Assembly: GCA_025996865.1 (NCBI GenBank)
Contig: BNTV01000172.1
Span: 1-7,786, forward strand
Length of the DNA: 7,786 bases
Source of the DNA: Bacteroidia bacterium
GTDB taxonomy: Bacteria; Bacteroidota; Bacteroidia; Bacteroidales; Azobacteroidaceae
Direction: 5' to 3'
A program made the position numbers and the translations under genes. How positions within the stretch are numbered: the first letter of the stretch is position 1; the number at the start of each line of letters is the position of its first letter. Below the pieces are notes generated by a model that was not told the origin of the DNA, ran no database searches, and saw nothing but the letters and a program-made list of their open reading frames with translations. Shown here in pieces: positions 1 to 7,345 of this stretch.

Positions 1-51
1 GCGGCTTCGCCGCCGTTTCTTCCCCCTCCTTTCCCCTTTTGCAGCCGCGTC

Positions 52-81
52 ATGTCGACCGAGCGCAGCGAGTGGAGACAT
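52..81. repeat. Imperfect palindrome with ATGTC/GACAT ends
   Basis: The ends ATGTC (52-56) and GACAT (77-81) are reverse complements. Pairing can continue with CC (59-60) against GG (74-75) if an unpaired base is allowed. The middle is the GC-rich stretch GAGCGCAGCGAG. The layout resembles short dispersed palindromic elements found between genes in many bacteria. Whether it recurs in this genome cannot be judged from one window. Confidence 0.45.
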
Positions 82-144
82 CTCCTGATAATCGTTAAAC
101 ACTAATTGGGAAATTTGTCGTACACCCGTGCCGATTGAATAACA

Positions 145-161
145 GCACCGCTACGCGGCGC
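145..161. repeat. GC-rich hairpin with TAC loop
   Basis: CCGC (148-151) pairs with GCGG (155-158) around the loop TAC. Outer pairing GC/GC (145-146 with 160-161) is possible across one mismatch. The loop and inner stem match those of the hairpin at 219-233, so the two may be diverged copies of one motif. Confidence 0.4.
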
Positions 162-218
162 CCGGCTGGGAAACATTCACCTTATTCCGGGCGCTGTCGC
201 ACCCGGCTATAAACGCAG

Positions 219-236
219 AAGCGCTACGCGCTTTTT
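219..236 (+). repeat. Hairpin with TAC loop and short T run
   Basis: AAGCGC (219-224) and GCGCTT (228-233) form a perfect 6-bp stem with loop TAC. On the plus strand a short T run (232-236) overlaps and follows the stem, so it could act weakly as a terminator for plus-strand transcription entering the window. On the minus strand, downstream of aroA, no U-rich tail follows. I therefore record it mainly as an inverted repeat, not as the aroA terminator. Confidence 0.4.
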
Positions 237-237
237 G

Positions 238-279
238 ATAAACATGTTTATTGGGATCTCGCAATGACGTAGCAATAAA
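238..279. repeat. Palindrome plus inverted repeat next to the aroA stop
   Basis: ATAAACATGTTTAT at 238-251 is a perfect 14-bp palindrome. Overlapping it, TTTATTG (247-253) pairs with CAATAAA (273-279) across a 19-base loop, and the right arm abuts the aroA stop codon. In the aroA transcript this would form a weak AU-rich stem immediately after the stop. It could contribute to transcript ending or 3' stability, but there is no clear U tail, so the role is uncertain. Confidence 0.4.
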
Positions 280-1524
280 TCATAATAAACTTAAAACTAC
301 CTGAAATCCGGTTTTTCTTAAATCTTCCCAATATCCGGGATAGGATTTGGAAACGACCTCAGGCTCGTTGATGCTAATTTTCCCGGTTTTCAGGCAAACC
401 GGTGCAAAAGCCATCGCCATCCGGTGGTCTTCGTAGGTCGAAATAATCGGGTCAGGTTCCGGTTCACAACGTTCTCCCCGCCATTCCATTATACCGTCCG
501 GTTCGCTTTTGACGATGTATCCCAGTTTTTTCAATTCGTTTTGTAAAGCTGAAACGCGGTCGGTTTCCTTGATTTTCAGACTTTGTAATCCACTGAAACG
601 AAAAGGGATGCCTGACATACAACAAGTCACGACAAGTGTTTGGGCTAAATCAGGTTCATTCACAAAATCATACTGATAAAGTTTTGAATGAATGTTATCT
701 GCCGGAATCCGTGTCAACCGAAGGCTGCCGGACGGTAAGAAATCCGTTTTTATTCCCAAGTCTTCAAAAAGTTTCGCTGATTTGGAATCGCCTTGCAAAC
801 TGTTTTCCTCCAAACCCAAGAGTTCTATTTCCGGATTTTCCTGCGCCAAAGCCATTATTTCATACCAATAAGAAGCGGCAGACCAATCGCTTTCTACTTT
901 GAAAGGTTGTGCGATATAGGTTTGCGGAGCAATCCGGATATTTTTTTCTTCCCAAAGCGCTTCTATTCCGAACAGTTTCATCAGGCGAAACGTCATTTCG
1001 ATGTACGGACGTGAAATGATATTGCCTTTCAGACGGATAGTCAGCCCTTTTTCCATCAATGGAGCAATCATCATCAAGGCTGATAGATATTGCGAGCTTA
1101 CGCTTCCGTCCAAAGTAATTTCGCCGCCGCGCAGTTTCCTGCCCCTGATTTGCAAGGGAGGAAATCCTTCTTTTTTCACATAACTGATTTCCGCTCCAAC
1201 CTGCCGTAAAGCCTCCACCAAAATCCGGATGGGACGGTTTTTCATCCGTTCCGAACCGGTAATAATTTTATTTCCTTCACATTGGGAAAAATATGCAGTC
1301 AGAAAGCGCATGGCTGTCCCTGCTGCACCTATATTTATCAGGTTATCTTTCGACTCAAATGCTTCCATCATAACTTGGGTATCGTCGCTGTCGGAAATAT
1401 TTTTAACAGGGAAAGAAGTATTGCTTAAAACATTCAGAATCAATGCCCTATTACTGATACTTTTCGAGGCTGGTAATAGAATGGAAGTGATTATTTTATC
1501 GGGGGCTTGAATTGTATAAACCAT
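280..1524 (-). CDS. aroA: 3-phosphoshikimate 1-carboxyvinyltransferase (EPSP synthase)
   Basis: This enzyme transfers the enolpyruvyl group of phosphoenolpyruvate to shikimate-3-phosphate. It is the sixth shikimate-pathway step toward chorismate and the aromatic amino acids, and acts in the cytoplasm. The 414-residue protein is close to the usual length (E. coli has 427). Motifs seen in order: PASKSISNR (18-26) with the substrate-binding Lys21/Ser22/Arg26; AAGTAMR (67-73); SERMKNRPI (91-99); SSQYLSALM (143-151); RPYIEMT (172-178); PDLAQT (291-296) with the probable general-base Asp292; KETDR (319-323) with Glu320 and Arg323; EDHRMAM (365-371); and SKSYPGYW (392-399). All expected catalytic residues appear present. 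The start ATG (1522-1524) gives the family's normal N-terminus. There is no Shine-Dalgarno; the leader is very AT-rich and no TAnnTTTG element is obvious. It lies 93 bp after the channel gene, beyond a terminator-like hairpin, so it probably has its own promoter or depends on read-through. Confidence 0.97.
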   Translation of the reverse strand: MVYTIQAPDKIITSILLPASKSISNRALILNVLSNTSFPVKNISDSDDTQVMMEAFESKDNLINIGAAGTAMRFLTAYFSQCEGNKIITGSERMKNRPIRILVEALRQVGAEISYVKKEGFPPLQIRGRKLRGGEITLDGSVSSQYLSALMMIAPLMEKGLTIRLKGNIISRPYIEMTFRLMKLFGIEALWEEKNIRIAPQTYIAQPFKVESDWSAASYWYEIMALAQENPEIELLGLEENSLQGDSKSAKLFEDLGIKTDFLPSGSLRLTRIPADNIHSKLYQYDFVNEPDLAQTLVVTCCMSGIPFRFSGLQSLKIKETDRVSALQNELKKLGYIVKSEPDGIMEWRGERCEPEPDPIISTYEDHRMAMAFAPVCLKTGKISINEPEVVSKSYPGYWEDLRKTGFQVVLSLL

Positions 1525-1594
1525 TTGGCACGATTTTTGTTGTATATATATTATAATTGAATTATTACTTCTTAACTATTTCTAATGAATAATA

Positions 1595-1616
1595 ATCCGG
1601 GAATTATAACCCGGAT
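1595..1616 (-). terminator. Terminator hairpin of the efflux operon
   Basis: ATCCGGG (1595-1601) and CCCGGAT (1610-1616) form a perfect 7-bp stem with an 8-base AT-rich loop. On the minus strand it begins one base after the stop codon of the TolC-family gene. It is followed by a T-rich but interrupted tail (TATTATTCATT). Position and structure fit a Rho-independent terminator at the end of the efflux operon. The imperfect U tract suggests partial read-through toward aroA is possible. Confidence 0.6.
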
Positions 1617-1617
1617 A

Positions 1618-2994
1618 TTATTCTAAATATGAAGTAGCCTGCCCGCTAATCTGCATCAAAGAAATCTCACAAAGTTTCGTGTTGTACTGCGCTTGTAGAA
1701 AGCGTTCTTCCGACCCCAACAAACTGTTTTGCGCTTCTCGCAACTCAATCCCCGAAAGTTCACCCAAACGATAACGCTCAATGGCAATTTCATAATTTTC
1801 ACGGGCTACTTCTACGTTTTCGTTTTCCAGATTAAGCAATTTGAGGTTATTCTTATAAGCCATCCAGATGTTGGCCAAATCGGCTTTCAGGGATAATTCC
1901 ACCTGTTCGTACTGTAACTGGCGGTTTTGAATCGTAAGCTTTGCATTCTTTTGTTCCCGCCGGCGATTAAATCCGTCGAAAATATTGAATCCCAAAGTCA
2001 AGCCGTAATTCAATCCCAAATTATCCTGGCGATTCACCGTTCCCGAACCATAATAATCCATCGAATAGCCATAGCCTGCATTTAATTTGAGATAAGGATA
2101 ATCGCGGCTTTTCAAGGCTTTGTAATCTAATTCGCCGATTATTCTATTTTTAGCTGATAACAAAAGTTGAGCATTGGATTGTTCCATGTTACTCCGAATC
2201 ACCTTTTGTTCCAGAGACGGATTGGGATCAATAAGCGTATCCTTCACAACAATTTGCTGAGAGACATTTTCCAAAGCCATCATCCGGTTCAACGTAATTC
2301 TTGATGTATTAACGACTTCGAACTGTTTAATCAAACTCGAACTGTCGGCGTTGAAATCGACTCGCGCTTGCTGCAAATCCAAACGCGACTTCGAACCGAT
2401 GTTGTAGTGGGCTTCGACAATCCTCAAACGTTCTTTCGACAAAGAAACGGCATATTGCAAATTGCCTAAACGAAGATTCTGATACACAAAATTATAGTAT
2501 TCGGCCGTAATATTGCTAATCAAATTCTCGACCGCTAATTTCGTGTTCAATTCACCCATTTTTTGAAATTCTTTCAAACGATGGTAATTGGTTTGCATAT
2601 ACAAACCGTCGAAAATTGTCCAGGAAACATTCAAGCCCAAATTGGCGCCTTGATTTAGTATATTTGTATTTTTTACGGTTGAACCGTCGGTATATTCCTG
2701 AGTAGCAGAGTTGTTTAATCGCCCTGAATATCCGGCGGTTAAATCGAGTGTCGGCAGAAAGCCGGCATTACCCCAAGTCATATTATTGTCGGAGATTTGT
2801 TGCTCATTACGAATGATTAAAAGATCGTAATTCTTCTGTAATCCTGCTTCCAGACAGCGTTTCAGGTCGTAAACTTCTTGGGCGCTTACCGATAACGAGA
2901 GGAGCAACAACAAGAGAAGGCCTCCCGGACGACCCCCTAACCCCCTGAAGGGGGGACAGAGTTGAGCGTATTTTTGTCGTTTGATGCTAATCAT
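1618..2994 (-). CDS. TolC-family outer membrane efflux channel (OEP)
   Basis: This is the outer-membrane exit duct of the RND pump, expected to be a trimer of beta-barrel plus long periplasmic helices. From the start chosen here it has 458 residues. Two OEP repeats are visible (about 44-240 and 260-445), marked by the paired signatures WTIFDG (125-130) and FNIFDG (336-341), with long charged, probably coiled-coil helices such as 150-245 and 345-450. A signal peptide has a Leu-rich core (26-37) and a likely cleavage after SVSA (38|39). I chose ATG 2992-2994: the frame stays open upstream to another ATG at 3067-3069 (483 residues), but those 25 extra residues are mostly encoded by a repeat and push the signal peptide deeper. 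The longer start does have GGAG about 10 bases upstream, so it is not excluded. Oddity: residues 7-23 or so are encoded by a palindromic repeat lodged between the basic start and the hydrophobic core. It is the last gene of the operon, followed by a terminator hairpin. Confidence 0.93.
   Translation of the reverse strand: MISIKRQKYAQLCPPFRGLGGRPGGLLLLLLLSLSVSAQEVYDLKRCLEAGLQKNYDLLIIRNEQQISDNNMTWGNAGFLPTLDLTAGYSGRLNNSATQEYTDGSTVKNTNILNQGANLGLNVSWTIFDGLYMQTNYHRLKEFQKMGELNTKLAVENLISNITAEYYNFVYQNLRLGNLQYAVSLSKERLRIVEAHYNIGSKSRLDLQQARVDFNADSSSLIKQFEVVNTSRITLNRMMALENVSQQIVVKDTLIDPNPSLEQKVIRSNMEQSNAQLLLSAKNRIIGELDYKALKSRDYPYLKLNAGYGYSMDYYGSGTVNRQDNLGLNYGLTLGFNIFDGFNRRREQKNAKLTIQNRQLQYEQVELSLKADLANIWMAYKNNLKLLNLENENVEVARENYEIAIERYRLGELSGIELREAQNSLLGSEERFLQAQYNTKLCEISLMQISGQATSYLE
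2933..2977 (+). repeat. Palindromic repeat copy 3, inside the channel signal peptide
   Basis: CCCCC (2933-2937), TAA, then a CCCCC/GGGGG stem (2941-2945 with 2950-2954) around the loop TGAA, followed by a flank containing GAGCGTATTTTT. Core and flank match the copies at 3009-3060 (same orientation) and 3141-3191 (opposite). In the channel gene's frame, read on the minus strand, it encodes QKYAQLCPPFRGLGG, which looks nothing like a normal signal peptide. Confidence 0.75.
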
Positions 2995-3008
2995 TTCTTT
3001 TAGTTTTA

Positions 3009-3060
3009 CCCCCCAGCCCCCTGAAGGGGGAGTGGAGGCAGTGAGTATTTTCGTATTTTT
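3009..3060 (+). repeat. Palindromic repeat copy 2, in the pump-channel leader
   Basis: CCCCCC (3009-3014), AG, then CCCCC (3017-3021) and GGGGG (3026-3030) around the loop TGAA. A flank AGTGGAGGCAGTGAG and a T-rich stretch containing CGTATTT follow. It has the same orientation as copy 3, from which it is separated by about 30 bases. With the channel start at 2994 it lies wholly in the untranslated leader; with the longer start it would encode the TPPSGGWGV stretch of the N-terminus. Confidence 0.75.
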
Positions 3061-3140
3061 ATTATGCATATATTGTTATCTCCAACCCCTAAATTGGCTT
3101 ACGCCGAACGTTGTTTCCCCAAAGAGGATTTTTTACCGCA

Positions 3141-3191
3141 GCAAATACGCTCATTATACTGCGCCAACTCCCCCTTTAGGGGGCCGGGGGG
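3141..3191 (-). repeat. Palindromic repeat copy 1, at the 3' end of the pump gene
   Basis: Read on the minus strand it is CCCCCC, GG, CCCCC, loop TAAA, GGGGG, then AGTTGGCGCAGTATAAT and GAGCGTATTT. The stem is CCCCC (3170-3174) with GGGGG (3179-3183) on the plus strand. It has the same core and GAGCGTATTT flank as copy 3 but the opposite orientation. It supplies the stop codon and last dozen or so residues of the RND pump gene. Confidence 0.75.
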
Positions 3192-6100
3192 TTCTATTCG
3201 TCGAAAAATAAGTATAAACCGCCGGAACAATAAACAAGGTGAGGAAAGTGGAAACAATCATCCCACCGATTACTGAAATCCCCATAGCGATACGGCTATT
3301 CGCTCCTTCGGCGCTGGCAAATGCCAAGGGCAGCAATCCGAGAATGGTACTGAAACTGGTCATCAGGATAGGACGCAAGCGTTGTACGGCCGCGCCTCGG
3401 ATGGCTTCCATCTTTTCCATACCGGATTCTTGCCGCTGATTGGCAAATTCAACAATCAAAATACCGTTTTTAGCTACCAGACCAATCAGCATGATAATGC
3501 CTATCTGGCTAAAGATATTCATGGTTATACCGCTTACCATCATGAAAATCAATGCGCCGGCTATAGCCAGCGGAACCGTCAGCATCACGATGAGCGGATC
3601 TTTGAAACTTTCAAATTGTGCAGCTAAAATCAAAAATATCAAAATCAATGCCAAACCAAAAGTAAACATCAGACTGGACGAACTTTCACGAAATTCTTTC
3701 GATTCACCTGCCAAAGCGGTGCGGAAACTTTCGTCCAAGGTTTCTTTGGCAATCCGGTCCATTTCGTTCAAACCTTCACCGATGGTAACGCCCGGAGCCA
3801 ATCCCGAACTGACGGTTGCAGAATTAAAACGGTTATAACGATACAATTGCGGTGGAGAAACGCTCTCCGACAAATCAACCAAATTGTCCAACTGTATCAT
3901 TCCTTTCGAAGCGTTTTTGACATACATGGACTTGAGGTCGAGCGGTTTGTTCCGTTGTTGCCGGTTTATTTCGGCCAATATCTGGTATTGTTTTCCGTTC
4001 ATGTAAAAATAACCCATTCGCTGGCCGCTGAGTGCATATTGCAAAGTTTGCCCGATATCGCGGGTGCTTACGCCCAACAAAGCCGCTTTGTCGCGGTTGA
4101 TTTCGACCCGGGTTTCCGGTTTGGTGAATTTCAGATTGACATCCGACATTTGGAATTTCGGACTTTCGGACACTTTGGCCATAAATAGAGGAATATACTC
4201 CTTCAATTTCTCCAGGTTAGGCGCTTGCAAAACGTATTGTATCGGCATTCCGCCTCGCCGTCCGCCAAAGGTTGATTGTTGTTGCACAAATGCCCGCGCT
4301 TCGGTTTCCATGCGAACAGCTTCAGAAACCGCATTGGCGATTTCCATCTGGCTTCGTTCCCTGTTTTTTATATCCGGCAACATCAATTGGACGAAGGCAA
4401 AACCCGAACGCACCAACATCACATCAGATATTCTTTCGGGAGCAACCGAATCGGCTATGGTAGCAATTTTTGTGGCGTAGTCACGGTAAAATTCGTAAGT
4501 AGAACCTTCCGGCGCAGACATATTGATTCTGACTTGGGAACGGTCTTCCAACGGCGACATTTCGGATTTGATCTGACCCCATAAAATGAAAATTATTAAA
4601 AAGGTAGCTCCAACAATCGGCCACATAATCCACCGATGAGCAAGGAAATAAGCCAAACCTTTTTCATAAAAACGGTTCATTCCCTCAAAAAACGGTTCCG
4701 TTTTTTCATAAAATGCACCTTTGCTTTCTCTTCTCCGGAGAATCTTGGTGGACAACATCGGAGTAAACGTCAATGCGACAAAAGCCGAAATGGCTACGGC
4801 GCCCGACACGACGATGCTGAATTCCTTGAACAAACGTCCCGTCATCCCTTGCATGAAAACAATCGGGAAAAAGACGGCAACCAAGGTAATGGTCGTTGAT
4901 ACAATGGCAAAAAATATTTCTTTGGAACCTTCGATTCCGGCTTCTTTCGGACTGATTCCCCGCTCAATCCGCACGTAAATATTCTCGGCCATCACGATTG
5001 CATCATCCACCACCAAGCCCACGGCAAGCACAACAGCCAACATGGATAAAACGTTGATGGAAAAGCCGGCAATATACATGATAAAAAATGCGCCGACCAA
5101 AGAAACAGGAATGACTATCACCGGCACCAAGGTAGCCCGCCAATCCCGCAGGAAAAGGAATATAATCACAACGACCAGTGCAAATGCAATGTAAATCGTT
5201 TCCTGCACTTCCTTAATGGACGACCGTATAAATCGGGTGTTATCAAAAACGACGTCCAATTTAACGTCTTCCGGAAGGTCTTTTTGCATTTGAGCGAGCC
5301 GGACTTTTACTTCGTCGGAGATTTCAATGTGGTTGGCTCCCGGCTGGGGAATCACCACGACACTAACCATCGGAATGCCGTTTTTGCGCATGATGCTGCG
5401 TTGGTCTTCCGGTCCCAGTTCGGCATAGCCGACATCACGCATGCGGATGACATTATAATCGTTTTCGCGAATAACCAGATTGTTAAATTCTTCGGGCGTT
5501 TTCATCAAACCCAAGGTACGAATGGTAAATTGCATCCTATCGCCTTCGATACTTCCCGAAGGCAATTCTACATTTTCTCTGTCAATGGCGCTTCGGATGT
5601 CAACCGGAGTGATGCTGTATGCCGCCATTTTTACCGGATCCAACCACAATCGCATGGCATACCGTTTTTCTCCCCAAATGGAAACCGCACTTACGTTTTG
5701 GATGGTTTGCAAACGTTCTTTCAGCGTCAAATCGGCGATTTCGCTCAGTTCGAGCAAATTCCGTTTTTCGCTTTGGATGGAAATCTGGAGAATCGGCTGG
5801 TCGTCGGCGTCGGCTTTAGAAACCGTCGGCGGGTCGCAATCGCGGGGAAGGAAACGTTGGGCGCGGGAAACTTTGTCGCGCACGTCATTGGCTGCGGTTT
5901 CCATATCCACGCTCAACTCAAATTCGACGGTAATCCGCGAAGAACCTTGACTACTCGTACTGGACAGGGAGCGGATTCCCGGAATCCCGTTGATGTTCTG
6001 TTCCAACGGTTCCGTAATCTGGTTTTCGATAATATCGGCATTGGCGCCGGGATACGAAACTTCCACCGTGATAATCGGGTTATCCACACTCGGATATTCA

Positions 6101-6204
6101 CGTACACCCAGATACGTGTAGCCGATAATCCCGAATAGCGTGATTACCAGCACAAATACAGTCGAAAGAACCGGCCGCCGGATGCTTAATTCTGAAATAT
6201 TCAT
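3154..6204 (-). CDS. RND efflux pump permease, HAE1 (AcrB-like) family
   Basis: This inner-membrane trimeric pump uses proton influx to move substrates from the periplasm and membrane into the outer-membrane channel. It has 1016 residues, near the usual 1020-1050. The layout is classic: TM1 (about 10-30), first periplasmic pore/docking domain (33-330), TM2-TM6 (337-486), TM7 (525-545), second periplasmic domain (550-845) and TM8-TM12 (846-1000). The proton-relay acids are in GLVVDDAIVMAEN (Asp400, Asp401); matching basic residues are Lys912 in GLVAKNGILIVEF and probably Arg944 in LRPILMTS. The PLEQNINGIPGI and DPPTV motifs are also typical. The start ATG overlaps the adaptor stop as ATGA, so translation is probably coupled. 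Oddity: after VYTYFSTN the last residues (about 1004-1016, RTPRPPKGGVGAV) are encoded by a palindromic repeat and look acquired. The family assignment is secure; the substrate cannot be told from sequence. Confidence 0.97.
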   Translation of the reverse strand: MNISELSIRRPVLSTVFVLVITLFGIIGYTYLGVREYPSVDNPIITVEVSYPGANADIIENQITEPLEQNINGIPGIRSLSSTSSQGSSRITVEFELSVDMETAANDVRDKVSRAQRFLPRDCDPPTVSKADADDQPILQISIQSEKRNLLELSEIADLTLKERLQTIQNVSAVSIWGEKRYAMRLWLDPVKMAAYSITPVDIRSAIDRENVELPSGSIEGDRMQFTIRTLGLMKTPEEFNNLVIRENDYNVIRMRDVGYAELGPEDQRSIMRKNGIPMVSVVVIPQPGANHIEISDEVKVRLAQMQKDLPEDVKLDVVFDNTRFIRSSIKEVQETIYIAFALVVVIIFLFLRDWRATLVPVIVIPVSLVGAFFIMYIAGFSINVLSMLAVVLAVGLVVDDAIVMAENIYVRIERGISPKEAGIEGSKEIFFAIVSTTITLVAVFFPIVFMQGMTGRLFKEFSIVVSGAVAISAFVALTFTPMLSTKILRRRESKGAFYEKTEPFFEGMNRFYEKGLAYFLAHRWIMWPIVGATFLIIFILWGQIKSEMSPLEDRSQVRINMSAPEGSTYEFYRDYATKIATIADSVAPERISDVMLVRSGFAFVQLMLPDIKNRERSQMEIANAVSEAVRMETEARAFVQQQSTFGGRRGGMPIQYVLQAPNLEKLKEYIPLFMAKVSESPKFQMSDVNLKFTKPETRVEINRDKAALLGVSTRDIGQTLQYALSGQRMGYFYMNGKQYQILAEINRQQRNKPLDLKSMYVKNASKGMIQLDNLVDLSESVSPPQLYRYNRFNSATVSSGLAPGVTIGEGLNEMDRIAKETLDESFRTALAGESKEFRESSSSLMFTFGLALILIFLILAAQFESFKDPLIVMLTVPLAIAGALIFMMVSGITMNIFSQIGIIMLIGLVAKNGILIVEFANQRQESGMEKMEAIRGAAVQRLRPILMTSFSTILGLLPLAFASAEGANSRIAMGISVIGGMIVSTFLTLFIVPAVYTYFSTNRTPRPPKGGVGAV

Positions 6205-7283
6205 TGTATATTATCAATCGTTACGGGCAAACCATCTCTCAACTGCATGATTCCACTGACAATCAAGGTGTCGCCAAGTTTTATGCCATCCAATACCTGA
6301 ACGTTCGATTCCGTCCGGGTTCCTTTTGTCAATTCTACTACTTTTGCTTTTCCTGAGGAATAAATATAAGCAATATCGCGTCCCATTTCGGCAATCACCG
6401 TTTCGTTCGGTACAACGATTGCATTTTTTAATTCATTGGATTTGATTTTTACGGAAATCAACCGTCCCGGTTTTAACTGCCCGTTTGTATTCGGATAAAC
6501 GGCGCGGGCTTTCAGTTGCAGGCCATCTTTTTCGATTCGCGAATTAACTGCATAAACCGAAGCTGCATAATTATCCTTATCTATTCGAAATTCAATAGGA
6601 GTCCCCGAATGAATCATATTCATATATTTTTCGGGAACTGAAAATTCTATTTTCAGAGGAATGATTTTTGTGAGCGAAGCTACAATCGTTGTCGGAGAAG
6701 CATAAGCGCCTTCACTGACTTGCCGCAGGCCGATAATTCCGTCGAAAGGCGCCCGCAGTTCGGTTTGTGCAATCCGTGATTTAACCAGATCAATATCGGC
6801 ATGTAATTTTTCCAGTTCGGTAGTTACCTGTTCGTAAGTCTCCTTGCTGACCGCGTCTTTTTCCAGCAGCGCTTTTTGACGGAATACCCTGTCTTCCGCC
6901 AAAGGAATCTGAGCTTCTAATTTCTGCAATTCCGCCTGCAAAGGTTTGTCATTAACCTTAGCCAATAATTGTCCTTTATTTACCGTTGAACCTTCTTGAA
7001 AAAATATATTAACAATTTTTCCTGCGGCTTCAAAAGTCAAGTCCACTTCTTCGTCGGGAATCAGGTTTCCCGTCACCTGGATATAATCGGTCACCGATTC
7101 CGATCGTATTACTTTTGCGTTAATATTCAGCGGTTTTGCTCTATTTCCGAAAGAACCCGGACGAGCCGTTCCTTGGGTTGTCTCTTCTTTTTTAACTTTC
7201 TTTTTTATCGTAGGATAGAAAGCCATCCCGGCAATAAAGAGCGCAATGATAACAAACAGAACAATCTTTGTAATTTTATTCAT
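6201..7283 (-). CDS. RND periplasmic adaptor subunit (membrane fusion protein)
   Basis: This subunit links the pump to the outer-membrane channel and is needed for assembly of the tripartite complex. It has 360 residues. A single N-terminal membrane anchor (about 7-23) is followed by a Lys-rich linker. There is no lipobox cysteine, so it is not a lipoprotein. The biotinyl/lipoyl domain is split in the family's usual way: first half about 80-112 (EAAGKIVNIFFQEGSTVNKG), second half about 175-205 (LRAPFDGIIGLRQVSEGA). Between them lies an alpha-helical hairpin (114-172). A beta-barrel domain (207-285) and membrane-proximal domain (286-358, with VPNETVI) follow. It is the first gene of the operon; its TGA overlaps the pump ATG by four bases. 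The start at 7281-7283 gives a proper anchor segment. No Shine-Dalgarno is seen, as is common in Bacteroidota. Confidence 0.96.
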   Translation of the reverse strand: MNKITKIVLFVIIALFIAGMAFYPTIKKKVKKEETTQGTARPGSFGNRAKPLNINAKVIRSESVTDYIQVTGNLIPDEEVDLTFEAAGKIVNIFFQEGSTVNKGQLLAKVNDKPLQAELQKLEAQIPLAEDRVFRQKALLEKDAVSKETYEQVTTELEKLHADIDLVKSRIAQTELRAPFDGIIGLRQVSEGAYASPTTIVASLTKIIPLKIEFSVPEKYMNMIHSGTPIEFRIDKDNYAASVYAVNSRIEKDGLQLKARAVYPNTNGQLKPGRLISVKIKSNELKNAIVVPNETVIAEMGRDIAYIYSSGKAKVVELTKGTRTESNVQVLDGIKLGDTLIVSGIMQLRDGLPVTIDNIQ

Positions 7284-7314
7284 CGAAATATGAAATATAT
7301 GGGATTTCAGATCT

Positions 7315-7345
7315 AAAATATAGTCCGCTATAATTGACTGAAAAA
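7315..7345 (-). promoter_or_regulatory. Candidate promoter of the efflux operon
   Basis: On the minus strand TATATTTT (7322 down to 7315) matches the Bacteroidota -7 element TAnnTTTG at all but the last base. A T-rich stretch about 19 bases upstream (around 7342-7345) could serve as the -33 TTTG element, though it reads TTTT. The start of transcription would fall about 20-30 bases before the adaptor ATG. AT-rich sequence makes chance matches likely. Confidence 0.3.

Larger units (their letters stand above)
1..279. other. Non-coding, repeat-rich intergenic region
   Basis: I see no supportable gene here on either strand. The stretch is visibly more GC-rich than the AT-rich gaps elsewhere in the window and is crowded with short inverted repeats: a GCGGC/GCCGC hairpin at 1-13, plus those listed separately at 52-81, 145-161, 219-233 and 238-279. 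The heptamer CCCGGCT occurs twice (161-167 and 202-208), and GCTACGCG occurs twice inside hairpins. Together these suggest an accumulation of dispersed non-coding repeats downstream of aroA rather than a decayed gene, but that is inference. The end of a gene lying before base 1 cannot be excluded. Confidence 0.6.

Noticed and set aside
219..236. The 6-bp hairpin followed by T's as the aroA terminator.
   Set aside because: The T run follows the stem on the plus strand, the wrong direction for aroA, which is transcribed on the minus strand.
3082..3098. CCAACCCCTAAATTGG as a possible decayed fourth copy of the repeat.
   Set aside because: It shares only a few C's and a short palindromic shape. 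The GGGGG arm and the GAGCGTATTT flank are missing, so the match is not better than chance.
2933..3191. The three GC-rich repeats as a CRISPR array.
   Set aside because: Copies are in mixed orientation, diverged, unevenly spaced and partly coding, with only three units and no cas genes.
2981..3276. Two plus-strand open frames of 70-76 codons at the pump-channel junction.
   Set aside because: They read through the palindromic repeats and the antisense of the flanking genes. Their Pro/Gly-rich stretches come directly from the repeats, with no start signal or conserved domain.
5284..6138. A 284-codon open frame on the plus strand, antisense to the RND pump gene.
   Set aside because: The minus-strand pump gene is fully conserved across this stretch. 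The antisense translation has no recognisable domain and looks like a codon-bias shadow, as do the other plus-strand frames across 636-6138 and 6996-7316.
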